Shown here: in pieces, positions 6,966 to 13,841 of the stretch
Layout: each line of letters begins with the position of its first letter
Position numbering within the stretch: position 1 is the stretch's first letter
Source of the DNA: Comamonadaceae bacterium
Lineage (GTDB): Bacteria > Pseudomonadota > Gammaproteobacteria > Burkholderiales > Burkholderiaceae_C
Assembly (NCBI GenBank): GCA_947458415.1
Contig: CANGZG010000056.1
Location: 1-13,841, forward strand
Direction of reading: 5' to 3'
Length of the DNA stretch: 13,841 nt
Translations under genes and position numbers: made by a program
Notes under the pieces: generated by a model
The model's input: the letters and a program-made list of their open reading frames with translations, nothing else
Database searches by the model: none
What the model was told of the DNA's origin: nothing

Positions 6966-7399
6966 AAGGCATCGATCCCGTTCTGAGCCCTGAATTGCTG
7001 ATGCATTTGAGTGCGATGGGCCACGGGGAATGGGTGGCGGTGGTGGACGCCAATTTCACCGCAGACCCTTTGCGCAACGGCAAACCCTTGGTGCGCTTGC
7101 CCGGACTGAGTCTGGCCCGGGTGTCGCAAGCGGTGCTGTCGGTGTTTCCGTTGGCAGAAGATGTGTCTCATCCGGCGGCGTACATGCAAGTCAGTGGCAG
7201 CGCCACGGGTCACCGCACAGACGCACAGCAAGCCGTGGTTAACTTGTTGGCGCATGCTGGTGTGTCCGAATCACAGGTGCAAGCGGTAGAGCGATTTGCG
7301 TTTTACGAAAAAATCCAACAAGCGAGCCTGCTGGTGCAAACCGGTGAAGGCACCGCCTATGGCAACGCCATGTTTTGCAAAGGGGTGATTTTGTGTTGA
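6959..7399 (+). CDS. RbsD/FucU-family sugar mutarotase (pyranase)
   Basis: A 146-aa cytoplasmic enzyme of the RbsD/FucU family, which interconverts sugar anomers or pyranose and furanose forms so that the next enzyme receives the right form. Family features: LKGIDPVLSPELL at the start, MGHGE at 20-24 with the conserved His22, VVDANF at 28-33, and the C-terminal YGN plus KGV that close the active site. The MGHG form is closer to FucU (fucose) than to RbsD (ribose). The start is GTG 6959, with a strong GAGGAGG four bases upstream; it overlaps the ATPase stop by 7 bp. There are no fucose or ribose catabolic genes nearby, so the likely client is the sugar imported by this cluster, possibly fructose, whose main solution form is the pyranose. 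That substrate is inference. Confidence 0.88.
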   Translation: MLKGIDPVLSPELLMHLSAMGHGEWVAVVDANFTADPLRNGKPLVRLPGLSLARVSQAVLSVFPLAEDVSHPAAYMQVSGSATGHRTDAQQAVVNLLAHAGVSESQVQAVERFAFYEKIQQASLLVQTGEGTAYGNAMFCKGVILC

Positions 7400-8583
7400 A
7401 AGCCATGCGTGGTTCCAACCACAATGGCATGCGCCAATTCAACGAGCGGATTGTGTTGCGTGCCATTCGCCACGCAGGGGCCATCCCCAAAGCCGATTTG
7501 GCGCGCTTGACCCAACTCTCCACGCAAACCGTGTCGATCATCGTCAACCGGTTGCTTGACGATGGGTTGTTACTGAAACAAGACCGCATTCGCGGTCGCA
7601 TCGGCCAGCCGTCTGTGCCTCTCAGCTTGAACCCGGACGGCGCCTACAGCATCGGCTTGCAAGTGGGGCGCCGCAATTTGGAAGTGGTGGTCACCGACTT
7701 TGTCGGACACATCCGCCACACTTGGCAACACCATTACCCGTTTCCTTCGCCCACTGAAGTCATTCCCAAAATGGCCGAAGGCTTGGCACACATGCAGCAA
7801 CGCATGGGCGCAGATTGGCCGCGTGTGGTTGGCATAGGGTTGAGTGCGCCGCTGTCATTGCACGCTTGGGGCGATTTGATGGGCGCACAAGCCACGCTGG
7901 CCATGGCGGATTGGGAGCAAATTGACCTGCTGCAAACCTTGCAACAGATGACGCCGTTGCCCGTCGAGTTTGCCAAAGACACCACCGCCGCTTGTGTGGC
8001 CGAGTTGGTGCAAGGGCGCGGCCGCGAGTTACCCCATTTTTTGTATGTGTTCATTGGCACGTTCATCGGCGGCGGCTTGGTGTTGGATGGCCACATCGTC
8101 AATGGGCCGCGCGGCAATGCCGGTGCCATCGGCTCTTTTCCCTTGGCCAGTGCCGAGCATGCATCCATGACGCAACTGCTGGCACGCGCCTCCGGCTGGC
8201 AACTGGAACAAACATTGATCGCGGCCGGGCTGGACCCTTTGCTGGTCGCGAGCGACGACATCATGGGCGAGGCCTACCAAACCATGCGACAAGCTTGGCT
8301 GACCGCCGCCGCCGAAGCCTTGGCGCTGTGCGTGACGAGTGCCAGCGCGTTGTTGGATTTGGATGCCGTGGTGATTGACGGCTCTGTCAGTCCTGCGTTG
8401 CTCGCGACGTTGATGGAACACACGCAAGCCCAGATGGACCGCATCCGTTTTGATGGCATTCACCGTCCCACCTTGCTCACCGGCACAGTGGGCGCCTTCG
8501 CGCGCGCACTCGGCGGCTCATTGCTGCCATTGCATGCCCAGTTTTTCCCAGACAAAGACATCTTCTTGAAACAAGACCTTTAA
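7393..8583 (+). CDS. ROK-family (NagC/Mlc-like) transcriptional regulator
   Basis: A 396-aa regulator: N-terminal winged helix-turn-helix (about 14-63; KADLARLTQLSTQTVSIIVN is the HTH, followed by the wing GRIGQP at 68-73), then a ROK sugar-sensing domain with VGIGLSAP (146-153), FAKDTTAACVAE (193-204) and GTFIGGGLVLDG (222-233). Several ROK hallmarks are missing. The CxCGxxGC zinc cluster is absent. The usual ExGH that contacts sugar and zinc reads AIGS (245-248). The N-terminal DxGGT phosphate loop is not present. It is therefore a sensor, not a kinase. Start GTG 7393 has AAGGGG seven bases upstream and overlaps the mutarotase stop by 7 bp; ATG 7405 is an alternative. Encoded inside the operon it probably controls, as frcR is with the rhizobial fructose genes. 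Confidence 0.9.
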   Translation: MLKAMRGSNHNGMRQFNERIVLRAIRHAGAIPKADLARLTQLSTQTVSIIVNRLLDDGLLLKQDRIRGRIGQPSVPLSLNPDGAYSIGLQVGRRNLEVVVTDFVGHIRHTWQHHYPFPSPTEVIPKMAEGLAHMQQRMGADWPRVVGIGLSAPLSLHAWGDLMGAQATLAMADWEQIDLLQTLQQMTPLPVEFAKDTTAACVAELVQGRGRELPHFLYVFIGTFIGGGLVLDGHIVNGPRGNAGAIGSFPLASAEHASMTQLLARASGWQLEQTLIAAGLDPLLVASDDIMGEAYQTMRQAWLTAAAEALALCVTSASALLDLDAVVIDGSVSPALLATLMEHTQAQMDRIRFDGIHRPTLLTGTVGAFARALGGSLLPLHAQFFPDKDIFLKQDL

Positions 8584-8599
8584 TTCCGAAACGCAGAAC

Positions 8600-10066
8600 A
8601 TGACCCTTTCCTCACCTGACGCACCTGACTTGGATGTCATCATTTTTGGCGGCGCAGGCGACTTGTCATTTCGCAAATTGCTGCCCGCGTTGTACATGGC
8701 GCATGTGCATGACAAATTGTCTGAACACACCCGCATCATTGCACTGGGTCGACAAGCCTGGTCGCGCGACGACTATTTGCAATTCATCCGCGAGCACTCG
8801 TTGGCTTTCATTGATTCGCAGGCGTTCGATGCCAACGCCTGGCAACGGTTTTTACAACGGCTTTGGTATGTCTGCGCCGACGTCACCCGGGCCGAGGACT
8901 ACGCGGCGCTGACCGCCCTGTGCAACACGCCACGCCAGCGGGTGTTTTACTTGGCCACTGCGCCGCAATTGTTCAGCCAAATTTGCGCCCATCTGGACAC
9001 GGCAGGGTTGATCGATGCGCCATCGCGTGTGGTGTTGGAAAAACCCCTTGGCACCGATTTAGAGTCAGCCCGCGCGATCAACCAGGAAGTTGCCCGGCAT
9101 TTCCAGGAAACACAAATCTACCGAATCGACCATTACTTGGGCAAAGAGACGGTGCAAAACCTGATGGTGCTGCGTTTTGGCAATGCGATTTTCGAGCCGC
9201 TGTGGCGCGCACCCTATATCAAGAGCGTGCAAATCACGGTGGCTGAAAGTGTGGGCGTGGGCAGCCGGGCTGGCTTCTACGATGGCGCCGGTGCATTGCG
9301 TGACATGGTGCAAAACCATTTGTTGCAATTGCTGTGCATCGTGGCGATGGAGCCGCCGATCTCTTTGGACGCGAATGATGTTCGCGATGAAAAGCTCAAA
9401 GTTCTGCGCTCGTTGAAAAAAATGACACCCGCCGATGTCAAACGCGACACGGTTCGCGGGCAATACACCGCCGGCGTCAGCGATGGCCAGCCCGTCACGG
9501 GTTATTTGCAAGAAGGCCAAGTGCCTGCCGACAGCCGCACCGAAACCTTTGTGGCCTTGCGCACTTACATCAACAATGCACGGTGGGCGCAAGTGCCGTT
9601 CTTTTTACGCACAGGCAAACGTTTGCAACAACGCCAATCGGAAATCATCATCGAGTTCGCGCCGCAAGCGTTTTCCGTGTTTGGCCAAAACGCCACCAGC
9701 GAACCCAACCGCATGGTCATCAGCCTGCAACCGCAAGAGTCGATTCAATTGGGCATGATGGTGAAAGAACCGGGCTCAGGCATGCGCATGCAGCCGGTGC
9801 GACTGGGTTTGGATTTGCAACTGTCATCCGACAAACGCCGCGCCGAGGCCTATGAACGGTTGTTGATGGATGTGATCAAAGGGCGGTTGACGCATTTCAT
9901 GCGACGTGATGAACTCGAAGCGGCATGGACTTGGACCGACCCGATCTTGCAGGCTTGGCAAGACATGGATGACAAGCCGCGCCCCTATCCCGCAGGCAGT
10001 TGGGGGCCCGCCGCATCGTCAGCATTGATGGCGCGCGATGGTTTGACCTGGTTTGAAGAAAGTTAA
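8600..10066 (+). CDS. zwf: Glucose-6-phosphate 1-dehydrogenase
   Basis: Oxidises glucose-6-phosphate to 6-phosphogluconolactone with NADP+ or NAD+ (cytoplasm), the entry to the Entner-Doudoroff and oxidative pentose phosphate routes. The 488-aa length is standard. The N-terminal dinucleotide-binding loop GGAGDL is at 17-22 (FGGAGDLSFRK, the family's GxxGDL with K/R following), EKPLG at 147-151, and the active-site signature RIDHYLGKE at 175-183 with the catalytic His178. The start lies 16 bp after the regulator stop; the SD is weak. The edd gene starts 3 bp after the stop. The usual neighbour pgl (lactonase) is missing between zwf and edd. Confidence 0.97.
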   Translation: MTLSSPDAPDLDVIIFGGAGDLSFRKLLPALYMAHVHDKLSEHTRIIALGRQAWSRDDYLQFIREHSLAFIDSQAFDANAWQRFLQRLWYVCADVTRAEDYAALTALCNTPRQRVFYLATAPQLFSQICAHLDTAGLIDAPSRVVLEKPLGTDLESARAINQEVARHFQETQIYRIDHYLGKETVQNLMVLRFGNAIFEPLWRAPYIKSVQITVAESVGVGSRAGFYDGAGALRDMVQNHLLQLLCIVAMEPPISLDANDVRDEKLKVLRSLKKMTPADVKRDTVRGQYTAGVSDGQPVTGYLQEGQVPADSRTETFVALRTYINNARWAQVPFFLRTGKRLQQRQSEIIIEFAPQAFSVFGQNATSEPNRMVISLQPQESIQLGMMVKEPGSGMRMQPVRLGLDLQLSSDKRRAEAYERLLMDVIKGRLTHFMRRDELEAAWTWTDPILQAWQDMDDKPRPYPAGSWGPAASSALMARDGLTWFEES

Positions 10067-10069
10067 CGC

Positions 10070-11914
10070 ATGCATCCCGTATTGACCGCCGTCACCGAAC
10101 GCATCGAACACCGCAGTGCCGATCTGCGGGCGGCCTATTTGGCGCATTTGCGACAAGCCCGTCGCCCGGGCCCCTACCGCGCAGGCTTGGGCTGTGCCAA
10201 CGCCGCGCATGCGTATGCCGCCATGCCCACCAACGACAAGTTGGTGTTGCATGCGCAACGACAACCCAACCTCGGCATCATCACCGCGTACAACGACATG
10301 TTGTCAGCGCACCAACCGTACGAGCATTACCCGCAACAGTTGCGAGATGCGGCGCGCGCTTGTGGCGCGACCGCGCAAGTCGCCGGCGGTGTGCCCGCCA
10401 TGTGCGACGGCATCACGCAAGGCGAAGACGGCATGGGCTTGTCCTTGTTTTCACGGGATGTGATTGCCATGGCCACCGCCGTGGGTTTGTCGCACAACGT
10501 ATTTGACGCAGGTCTGTTGCTGGGCATTTGCGACAAAATCGTGCCGGGCCTGTTCATGGGTGCATTGCAATTCGGCCATTTGCCCATGGTGTTCGTGCCC
10601 GCCGGACCGATGACCAGCGGTTTGTCCAACAACGACAAAGCGCGCGTGCGCCAACAATTCACCCAAGGCCTGGTTGACCGCGACACGTTGTTGAAAGCCG
10701 AACAAGCCGCGTACCACAGCGCTGGCACTTGCACTTTTTACGGCACGGCCAACTCCAACCAAATGCTGATGGAAATCATGGGGCTGCAGCTGCCCGGTTC
10801 TTCCTTTGTGAATCCCGGCACGCGCTTGCGAGAAGCATTGACACAAGCGGCGGTGACGCAAGCTGTGGCATTGGCACAGCAAAACGACAGCGGCATGGGC
10901 TTTCAAATCAACGCGCAAGTCATCGTCAACGGCATCGTGGGTTTGCTGGCGACAGGCGGGTCCACCAACCACAGCTTGCATTTGGTGGCCATGGCCCGAG
11001 CCGCAGGCTTGGTCATCAACTGGGACGATTTTTCCGAGCTGTCGGCGGTGGTTCCGCTGTTGGCGCGTGTGTATCCCAATGGCAGCGCAGACGTCAACCA
11101 TTTCCATGCGGCTGGCGGCATGGGTTTTGTCATCCGCCAACTGCTGGCTGCCGGTTTGTTACACGGCGATGTGCACACCGTCATGGGCCAAGGTCTGCAC
11201 CGCTATACCCAAGAGCCTTGGCTGGACGGCGACCAATTGCGCTGGCGCGATGCGCCTGCCGTGTCCGGCGATGAAGACGTGTTGCGTCCGACAGAGCGGG
11301 CGTTCAGTGCGGACGGCGGCTTGCGCTTATTGACCGGCAATTTAGGTCGCGCAGTGGTCAAAGTGTCAGCGGTCAAACCGGCGCACCGTGTGGTGCGCGC
11401 CCCCGCCGTGGTGGTCGACAGCCAACAAGCGCTGGCTCAACGCTACAAAGACGGCCTGTTGAACCGCGATTTCATTGCGGTGGTGCGCGAACAAGGCCCG
11501 CAAGCCAATGGCATGCCCGAACTGCACAAATTGACGCCGGTGCTTGGGGTGCTGCAAGACCAAGGCCACCGCGTCGCTTTGGTCACCGATGGCCGCATGT
11601 CAGGCGCATCCGGCAAAGTGCCCGCCGCGATTCACTTGACTCCGGAATCTCGCAACGGCGGCATGATCGCCAAAGTAAGGGATGGCGACATGCTCACGCT
11701 GAATTGCGACACCGGTCAATTGACTTTAGAAGTGAGCGACGCTGAACTCGCTGCGCGGCCATTGCCCGAACGGCCCGCAGACCTGTTGTGGCCAACGGGC
11801 CAAGGTCTGTTTGGTTTGTTTCGTCAACATGCGGCAGGGGCCGAAGAAGGCGCCTCGCCATTGCTCGCCGCCATGCCCGCTTCTTTGCCCACCGCCGTGA
11901 GCCATGCCCCATGA
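10070..11914 (+). CDS. edd: 6-phosphogluconate dehydratase
   Basis: Dehydrates 6-phosphogluconate to 2-keto-3-deoxy-6-phosphogluconate (KDPG), the first committed Entner-Doudoroff step. At 614 aa it is close to E. coli Edd (603). It belongs to the IlvD/Edd family of iron-sulfur dehydratases. Cysteines at 112 (AMCDG), 154 (GICDK) and 221 (GTCTFYGTANSN) fall where the family places its cluster ligands. GGVPAMCDGITQG (106-118) and a C-terminal VTDGRMSGASGKVPAAIH are strong family blocks. SGASGKVP and GTCTFYGTANSN fit Edd rather than IlvD. It starts 3 bp after zwf, and its stop overlaps the eda start (ATGA, 11911-11914), implying coupled translation of the two pathway-specific enzymes. Confidence 0.97.
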   Translation: MHPVLTAVTERIEHRSADLRAAYLAHLRQARRPGPYRAGLGCANAAHAYAAMPTNDKLVLHAQRQPNLGIITAYNDMLSAHQPYEHYPQQLRDAARACGATAQVAGGVPAMCDGITQGEDGMGLSLFSRDVIAMATAVGLSHNVFDAGLLLGICDKIVPGLFMGALQFGHLPMVFVPAGPMTSGLSNNDKARVRQQFTQGLVDRDTLLKAEQAAYHSAGTCTFYGTANSNQMLMEIMGLQLPGSSFVNPGTRLREALTQAAVTQAVALAQQNDSGMGFQINAQVIVNGIVGLLATGGSTNHSLHLVAMARAAGLVINWDDFSELSAVVPLLARVYPNGSADVNHFHAAGGMGFVIRQLLAAGLLHGDVHTVMGQGLHRYTQEPWLDGDQLRWRDAPAVSGDEDVLRPTERAFSADGGLRLLTGNLGRAVVKVSAVKPAHRVVRAPAVVVDSQQALAQRYKDGLLNRDFIAVVREQGPQANGMPELHKLTPVLGVLQDQGHRVALVTDGRMSGASGKVPAAIHLTPESRNGGMIAKVRDGDMLTLNCDTGQLTLEVSDAELAARPLPERPADLLWPTGQGLFGLFRQHAAGAEEGASPLLAAMPASLPTAVSHAP

Positions 11915-12549
11915 GCCCGACCGATCCCCGCATGCGCCCCGTTTTTTCATCCAAAGTGGTGCCCGTCATCCTGATCACCGATGTCGCCCATGCCGAACCC
12001 ATGGCGCTGGCCTTGCTGGCTGGCGGCATTGATGTGATGGAAGTCACCTTGCGTCACCCGGCAGGCATGGCCGCCATCGAAACCATCGCCAGGCGTGTGC
12101 CGCACATGCAGGTGGGGGCAGGCACGGTCAGACACCCTGAAGACATCGCAAGTGTGCAATCTGCAGGCGCACGGTTTGCGCTGTCACCCGGCTTTTCCGA
12201 ACCCTTGATAGAGGCTGCGCTGGATGCACAGTTGCCCTTCATTCCAGGCGTGATGACGCCCGGCGAGCTGTTACGCGCCCAAGCCCATGGTTTTTCACTG
12301 GTCAAATTGTTTCCAGCCGAACAAGCTGGCGGGGTGGGCATGGTCAAAGCCTTGCGCGGCCCGTTTGCAGACATGCATTTGTGCCCCACCGGCGGCGTGA
12401 CGCCTGCGAACATGCAAGCGTATTTGCGAGAACCAAATGTCGCCATGGTGGGCGGTTCATGGCTCACGCCAGCAGATGCGGTGGCCAGGGGTGATTGGGC
12501 CCGTGTGACGCTGCTTGCCCAACAGGCGGTGGCGCTGGCTGCCGCGTGA
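11911..12549 (+). CDS. eda: KDPG aldolase (2-keto-3-deoxy-6-phosphogluconate aldolase)
   Basis: Cleaves KDPG to pyruvate and glyceraldehyde-3-phosphate, completing the Entner-Doudoroff pathway. The product is 212 aa, against 213 in E. coli. The class I aldolase active site is complete: Glu44 in VMEVTLRHP (general base), Arg48, Thr72 in GAGTV, Pro93 in SPGF, and the Schiff-base Lys132 in VKLFPAE. The late phosphate-binding loops GGVTPANM and VGGSWL are present. The start is ATG 11911, overlapping the edd stop by 4 bp; the open frame extends further upstream but only within edd. It belongs to the rightward operon. Confidence 0.97.
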   Translation: MSPTDPRMRPVFSSKVVPVILITDVAHAEPMALALLAGGIDVMEVTLRHPAGMAAIETIARRVPHMQVGAGTVRHPEDIASVQSAGARFALSPGFSEPLIEAALDAQLPFIPGVMTPGELLRAQAHGFSLVKLFPAEQAGGVGMVKALRGPFADMHLCPTGGVTPANMQAYLREPNVAMVGGSWLTPADAVARGDWARVTLLAQQAVALAAA

Positions 12550-12594
12550 TACCTTGCAGCTGTTTTTCTGTTTGCCCTGAATGGTGATACCGAC

Positions 12595-13841
12595 ATGACC
12601 TCTAACGCATTCGTCCGCCCTGAACACCGCAAAGCTTGGCAGCAATTGCAAGCACTGGCCGACGCACCATCCCTGCACTTGCGCGACTTGCTCAAGCTGC
12701 CCGGTCGCCATGACCGCTTGCAATACGAAGCCGCGGGCTTGTCATTGGATGCGTCACACCAACGGGTGAATGCCGACATCCTGTCTGCGCTGCATGCACT
12801 GGCCGAAGAATCACAGGTGCTGCCCAAAGCGCAAGCCATGTTTCGCGGTGAGCACATCAACACCACAGAAGACCGCGCGGTCTTGCATGTGGCATTGCGC
12901 GGCAGCACACAGCCGTCACCGCCTTGGGGCGAAGCCCTCGCGCGCACGGTGTCTGCCGAGTTGTCGCGTTACACCGGCTTTGCGCAGGCGTTGAGAAGCG
13001 GTCAGGTCAAAGGGCATGCCGGCGAAGCGATCACCGATGTGGTGAACCTGGGCATCGGCGGCTCAGACCTCGGCCCGCGCATGGCCACCGAGGCGCTGCA
13101 GCCCTGTGCCGACCCCACTGCACCATCGCTGGTGCAGGTGCATTACGTGTCGAACGTCGATGTCTGGCAATTGGCCCACACCCTGTCTTCGCTGAACCCA
13201 GCTCGCACATTGTTTGTCGTGCAAAGCAAGACCTTCACAACCCAAGAAACCATGACATTGTTTAACTCGGCCAAGCGTTGGTTGACCGATGGCGGGTGTC
13301 CCCCTGAGCAGTGTCAGTCACACTTGGTCGCGGTCACGGCCAAACCTGGTTTGGCGCAATCGCTTGGGTTTCATGCAGACCGGTGTTTTCAATTGTGGGA
13401 TTGGGTGGGTGGCCGTTATTCACTGTGGTCGGCCATTGGTTTGCCCTTGGTGGTGGCCACGGGTGCAACAGCGTATTTGCAGATGCTGGCCGGGGCGCAC
13501 GCCATGGACCAGCATTTTTTGCAAACACCCATCAGCCACAACATGCCTGTGATGATGGCCTTGTTTGGCATCTGGAACCGAAATTTTTTAGGCGCCGACA
13601 CACACCATGTCGCGCCCTACCATTCGGCGCTGGGCAAGTTGGTGCCGTTTTTACAGCAACAAGACATGGAGTCCAACGGCAAGCGCGTGCACCTGGACGG
13701 CAGTCTGTGTAGCGTGGCGACATCGCCCATTCTGTGGGGCGGCTTGGGCAACGATGGACAACATGCGTATTTCCAGCTGTTGCACCAAGGCAGCCATTTG
13801 GTGCCCGTGGATTTCATCGGCGTGCGTCAAGGTCATCAAGG
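12595..13841 (+). CDS. pgi: Glucose-6-phosphate isomerase, C-terminus beyond window
   Basis: Interconverts fructose-6-phosphate and glucose-6-phosphate (cytoplasm). The open frame from ATG 12595 runs unbroken for 415 codons to the window edge; the usual length is about 520-550, so roughly 110-130 residues are missing. Visible family blocks: NLGIGGSDLGPRM (substrate phosphate loop), VQSKTFTTQET, signature 1 DWVGGRYSLWSAIGLP, MESNGK with the catalytic Glu, and NDGQHAYFQLLHQG with the catalytic His. It follows eda by 45 bp with no terminator, so it is probably cotranscribed. Inclusion of pgi with zwf-edd-eda makes sense if the sugar enters as fructose-6-phosphate, because Pgi then feeds Zwf. The SD is weak (GGTGAT about 7 bp upstream). 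Confidence 0.96.
   Translation, partial: MTSNAFVRPEHRKAWQQLQALADAPSLHLRDLLKLPGRHDRLQYEAAGLSLDASHQRVNADILSALHALAEESQVLPKAQAMFRGEHINTTEDRAVLHVALRGSTQPSPPWGEALARTVSAELSRYTGFAQALRSGQVKGHAGEAITDVVNLGIGGSDLGPRMATEALQPCADPTAPSLVQVHYVSNVDVWQLAHTLSSLNPARTLFVVQSKTFTTQETMTLFNSAKRWLTDGGCPPEQCQSHLVAVTAKPGLAQSLGFHADRCFQLWDWVGGRYSLWSAIGLPLVVATGATAYLQMLAGAHAMDQHFLQTPISHNMPVMMALFGIWNRNFLGADTHHVAPYHSALGKLVPFLQQQDMESNGKRVHLDGSLCSVATSPILWGGLGNDGQHAYFQLLHQGSHLVPVDFIGVRQGHQ

Noticed and set aside
9065..11140. Minus-strand frames within zwf and edd (9065-9592, 10451-11140)
   Set aside because: They are shadows of strongly supported plus-strand enzymes, with no domain or start signal.
12550..12594. 45-bp eda-pgi gap, considered as a terminator or promoter
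   Set aside because: The TTTTTCTG run has no stem before it and no convincing -35/-10 pair, so cotranscription is simpler.
12054..12947. 297-codon minus-strand frame spanning eda, the eda-pgi gap and the start of pgi
   Set aside because: It is Ser/Ala/Cys-rich, without motifs, and lies opposite two intact enzymes with complete active sites.
1..13841. CRISPR array, insertion sequence, tRNA, phage or toxin-antitoxin content
   Set aside because: No regularly spaced repeats, transposase or integrase motifs, tRNA-like cloverleaf or small toxin-like genes were seen. The window is housekeeping metabolism throughout.

Overview
The window is a compact, GC-rich (by eye roughly 55-60 %) stretch of bacterial chromosome. 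Gene content points to a betaproteobacterium, most likely Burkholderiales/Comamonadaceae (Limnohabitans/Rhodoferax-like). The grounds are a MetH that lacks its homocysteine domain, an S-adenosylhomocysteine (SAH) riboswitch, and an Entner-Doudoroff sugar cluster. The genus is inference. I see no mobile element, tRNA, rRNA, CRISPR array or phage gene. Apart from the genes cut by the two window edges, every gene looks intact.

Left part (1-3157): the last 28 codons of an ammonium transporter (amtB) run rightwards into a clear intrinsic terminator. Convergent to it is metH, encoding the cobalamin-dependent methionine synthase core (pterin, B12 and activation domains, without the homocysteine domain). 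The 5' leader of metH contains a well-formed SAH riboswitch. Just downstream of it, an 8-bp inverted repeat pairs the riboswitch 3' arm with the metH Shine-Dalgarno sequence. This is a ready-made translational ON switch: high SAH allows more methionine synthase to be made.

Right part (3158-13841): two divergent operons share a 172-bp control region (6005-6176). Leftward: periplasmic sugar-binding protein, permease, PfkB-type fructokinase. Rightward: single-domain sugar ABC ATPase (FrcA-like), RbsD/FucU mutarotase, ROK-family regulator, zwf, edd, eda, pgi (cut by the window end). Genes are separated by at most 45 bp and five junctions overlap or nearly touch. Read together they encode a pathway: import of a sugar, probably fructose; anomer conversion; phosphorylation to fructose-6-P; isomerisation to glucose-6-P (Pgi); oxidation (Zwf); and Entner-Doudoroff cleavage to pyruvate and glyceraldehyde-3-P (Edd, Eda). 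A 6-phosphogluconolactonase gene is not in the visible part. The ROK protein is the likely local regulator, and an AT-rich dyad at 6091-6111 in the divergent region is the best candidate operator.

No wholly new system is evident. The points most worth a second look are the metH riboswitch/anti-SD hairpin, the mutarotase placed in a putative fructose pathway, and the ROK regulator that has lost the usual zinc and sugar-contact residues.
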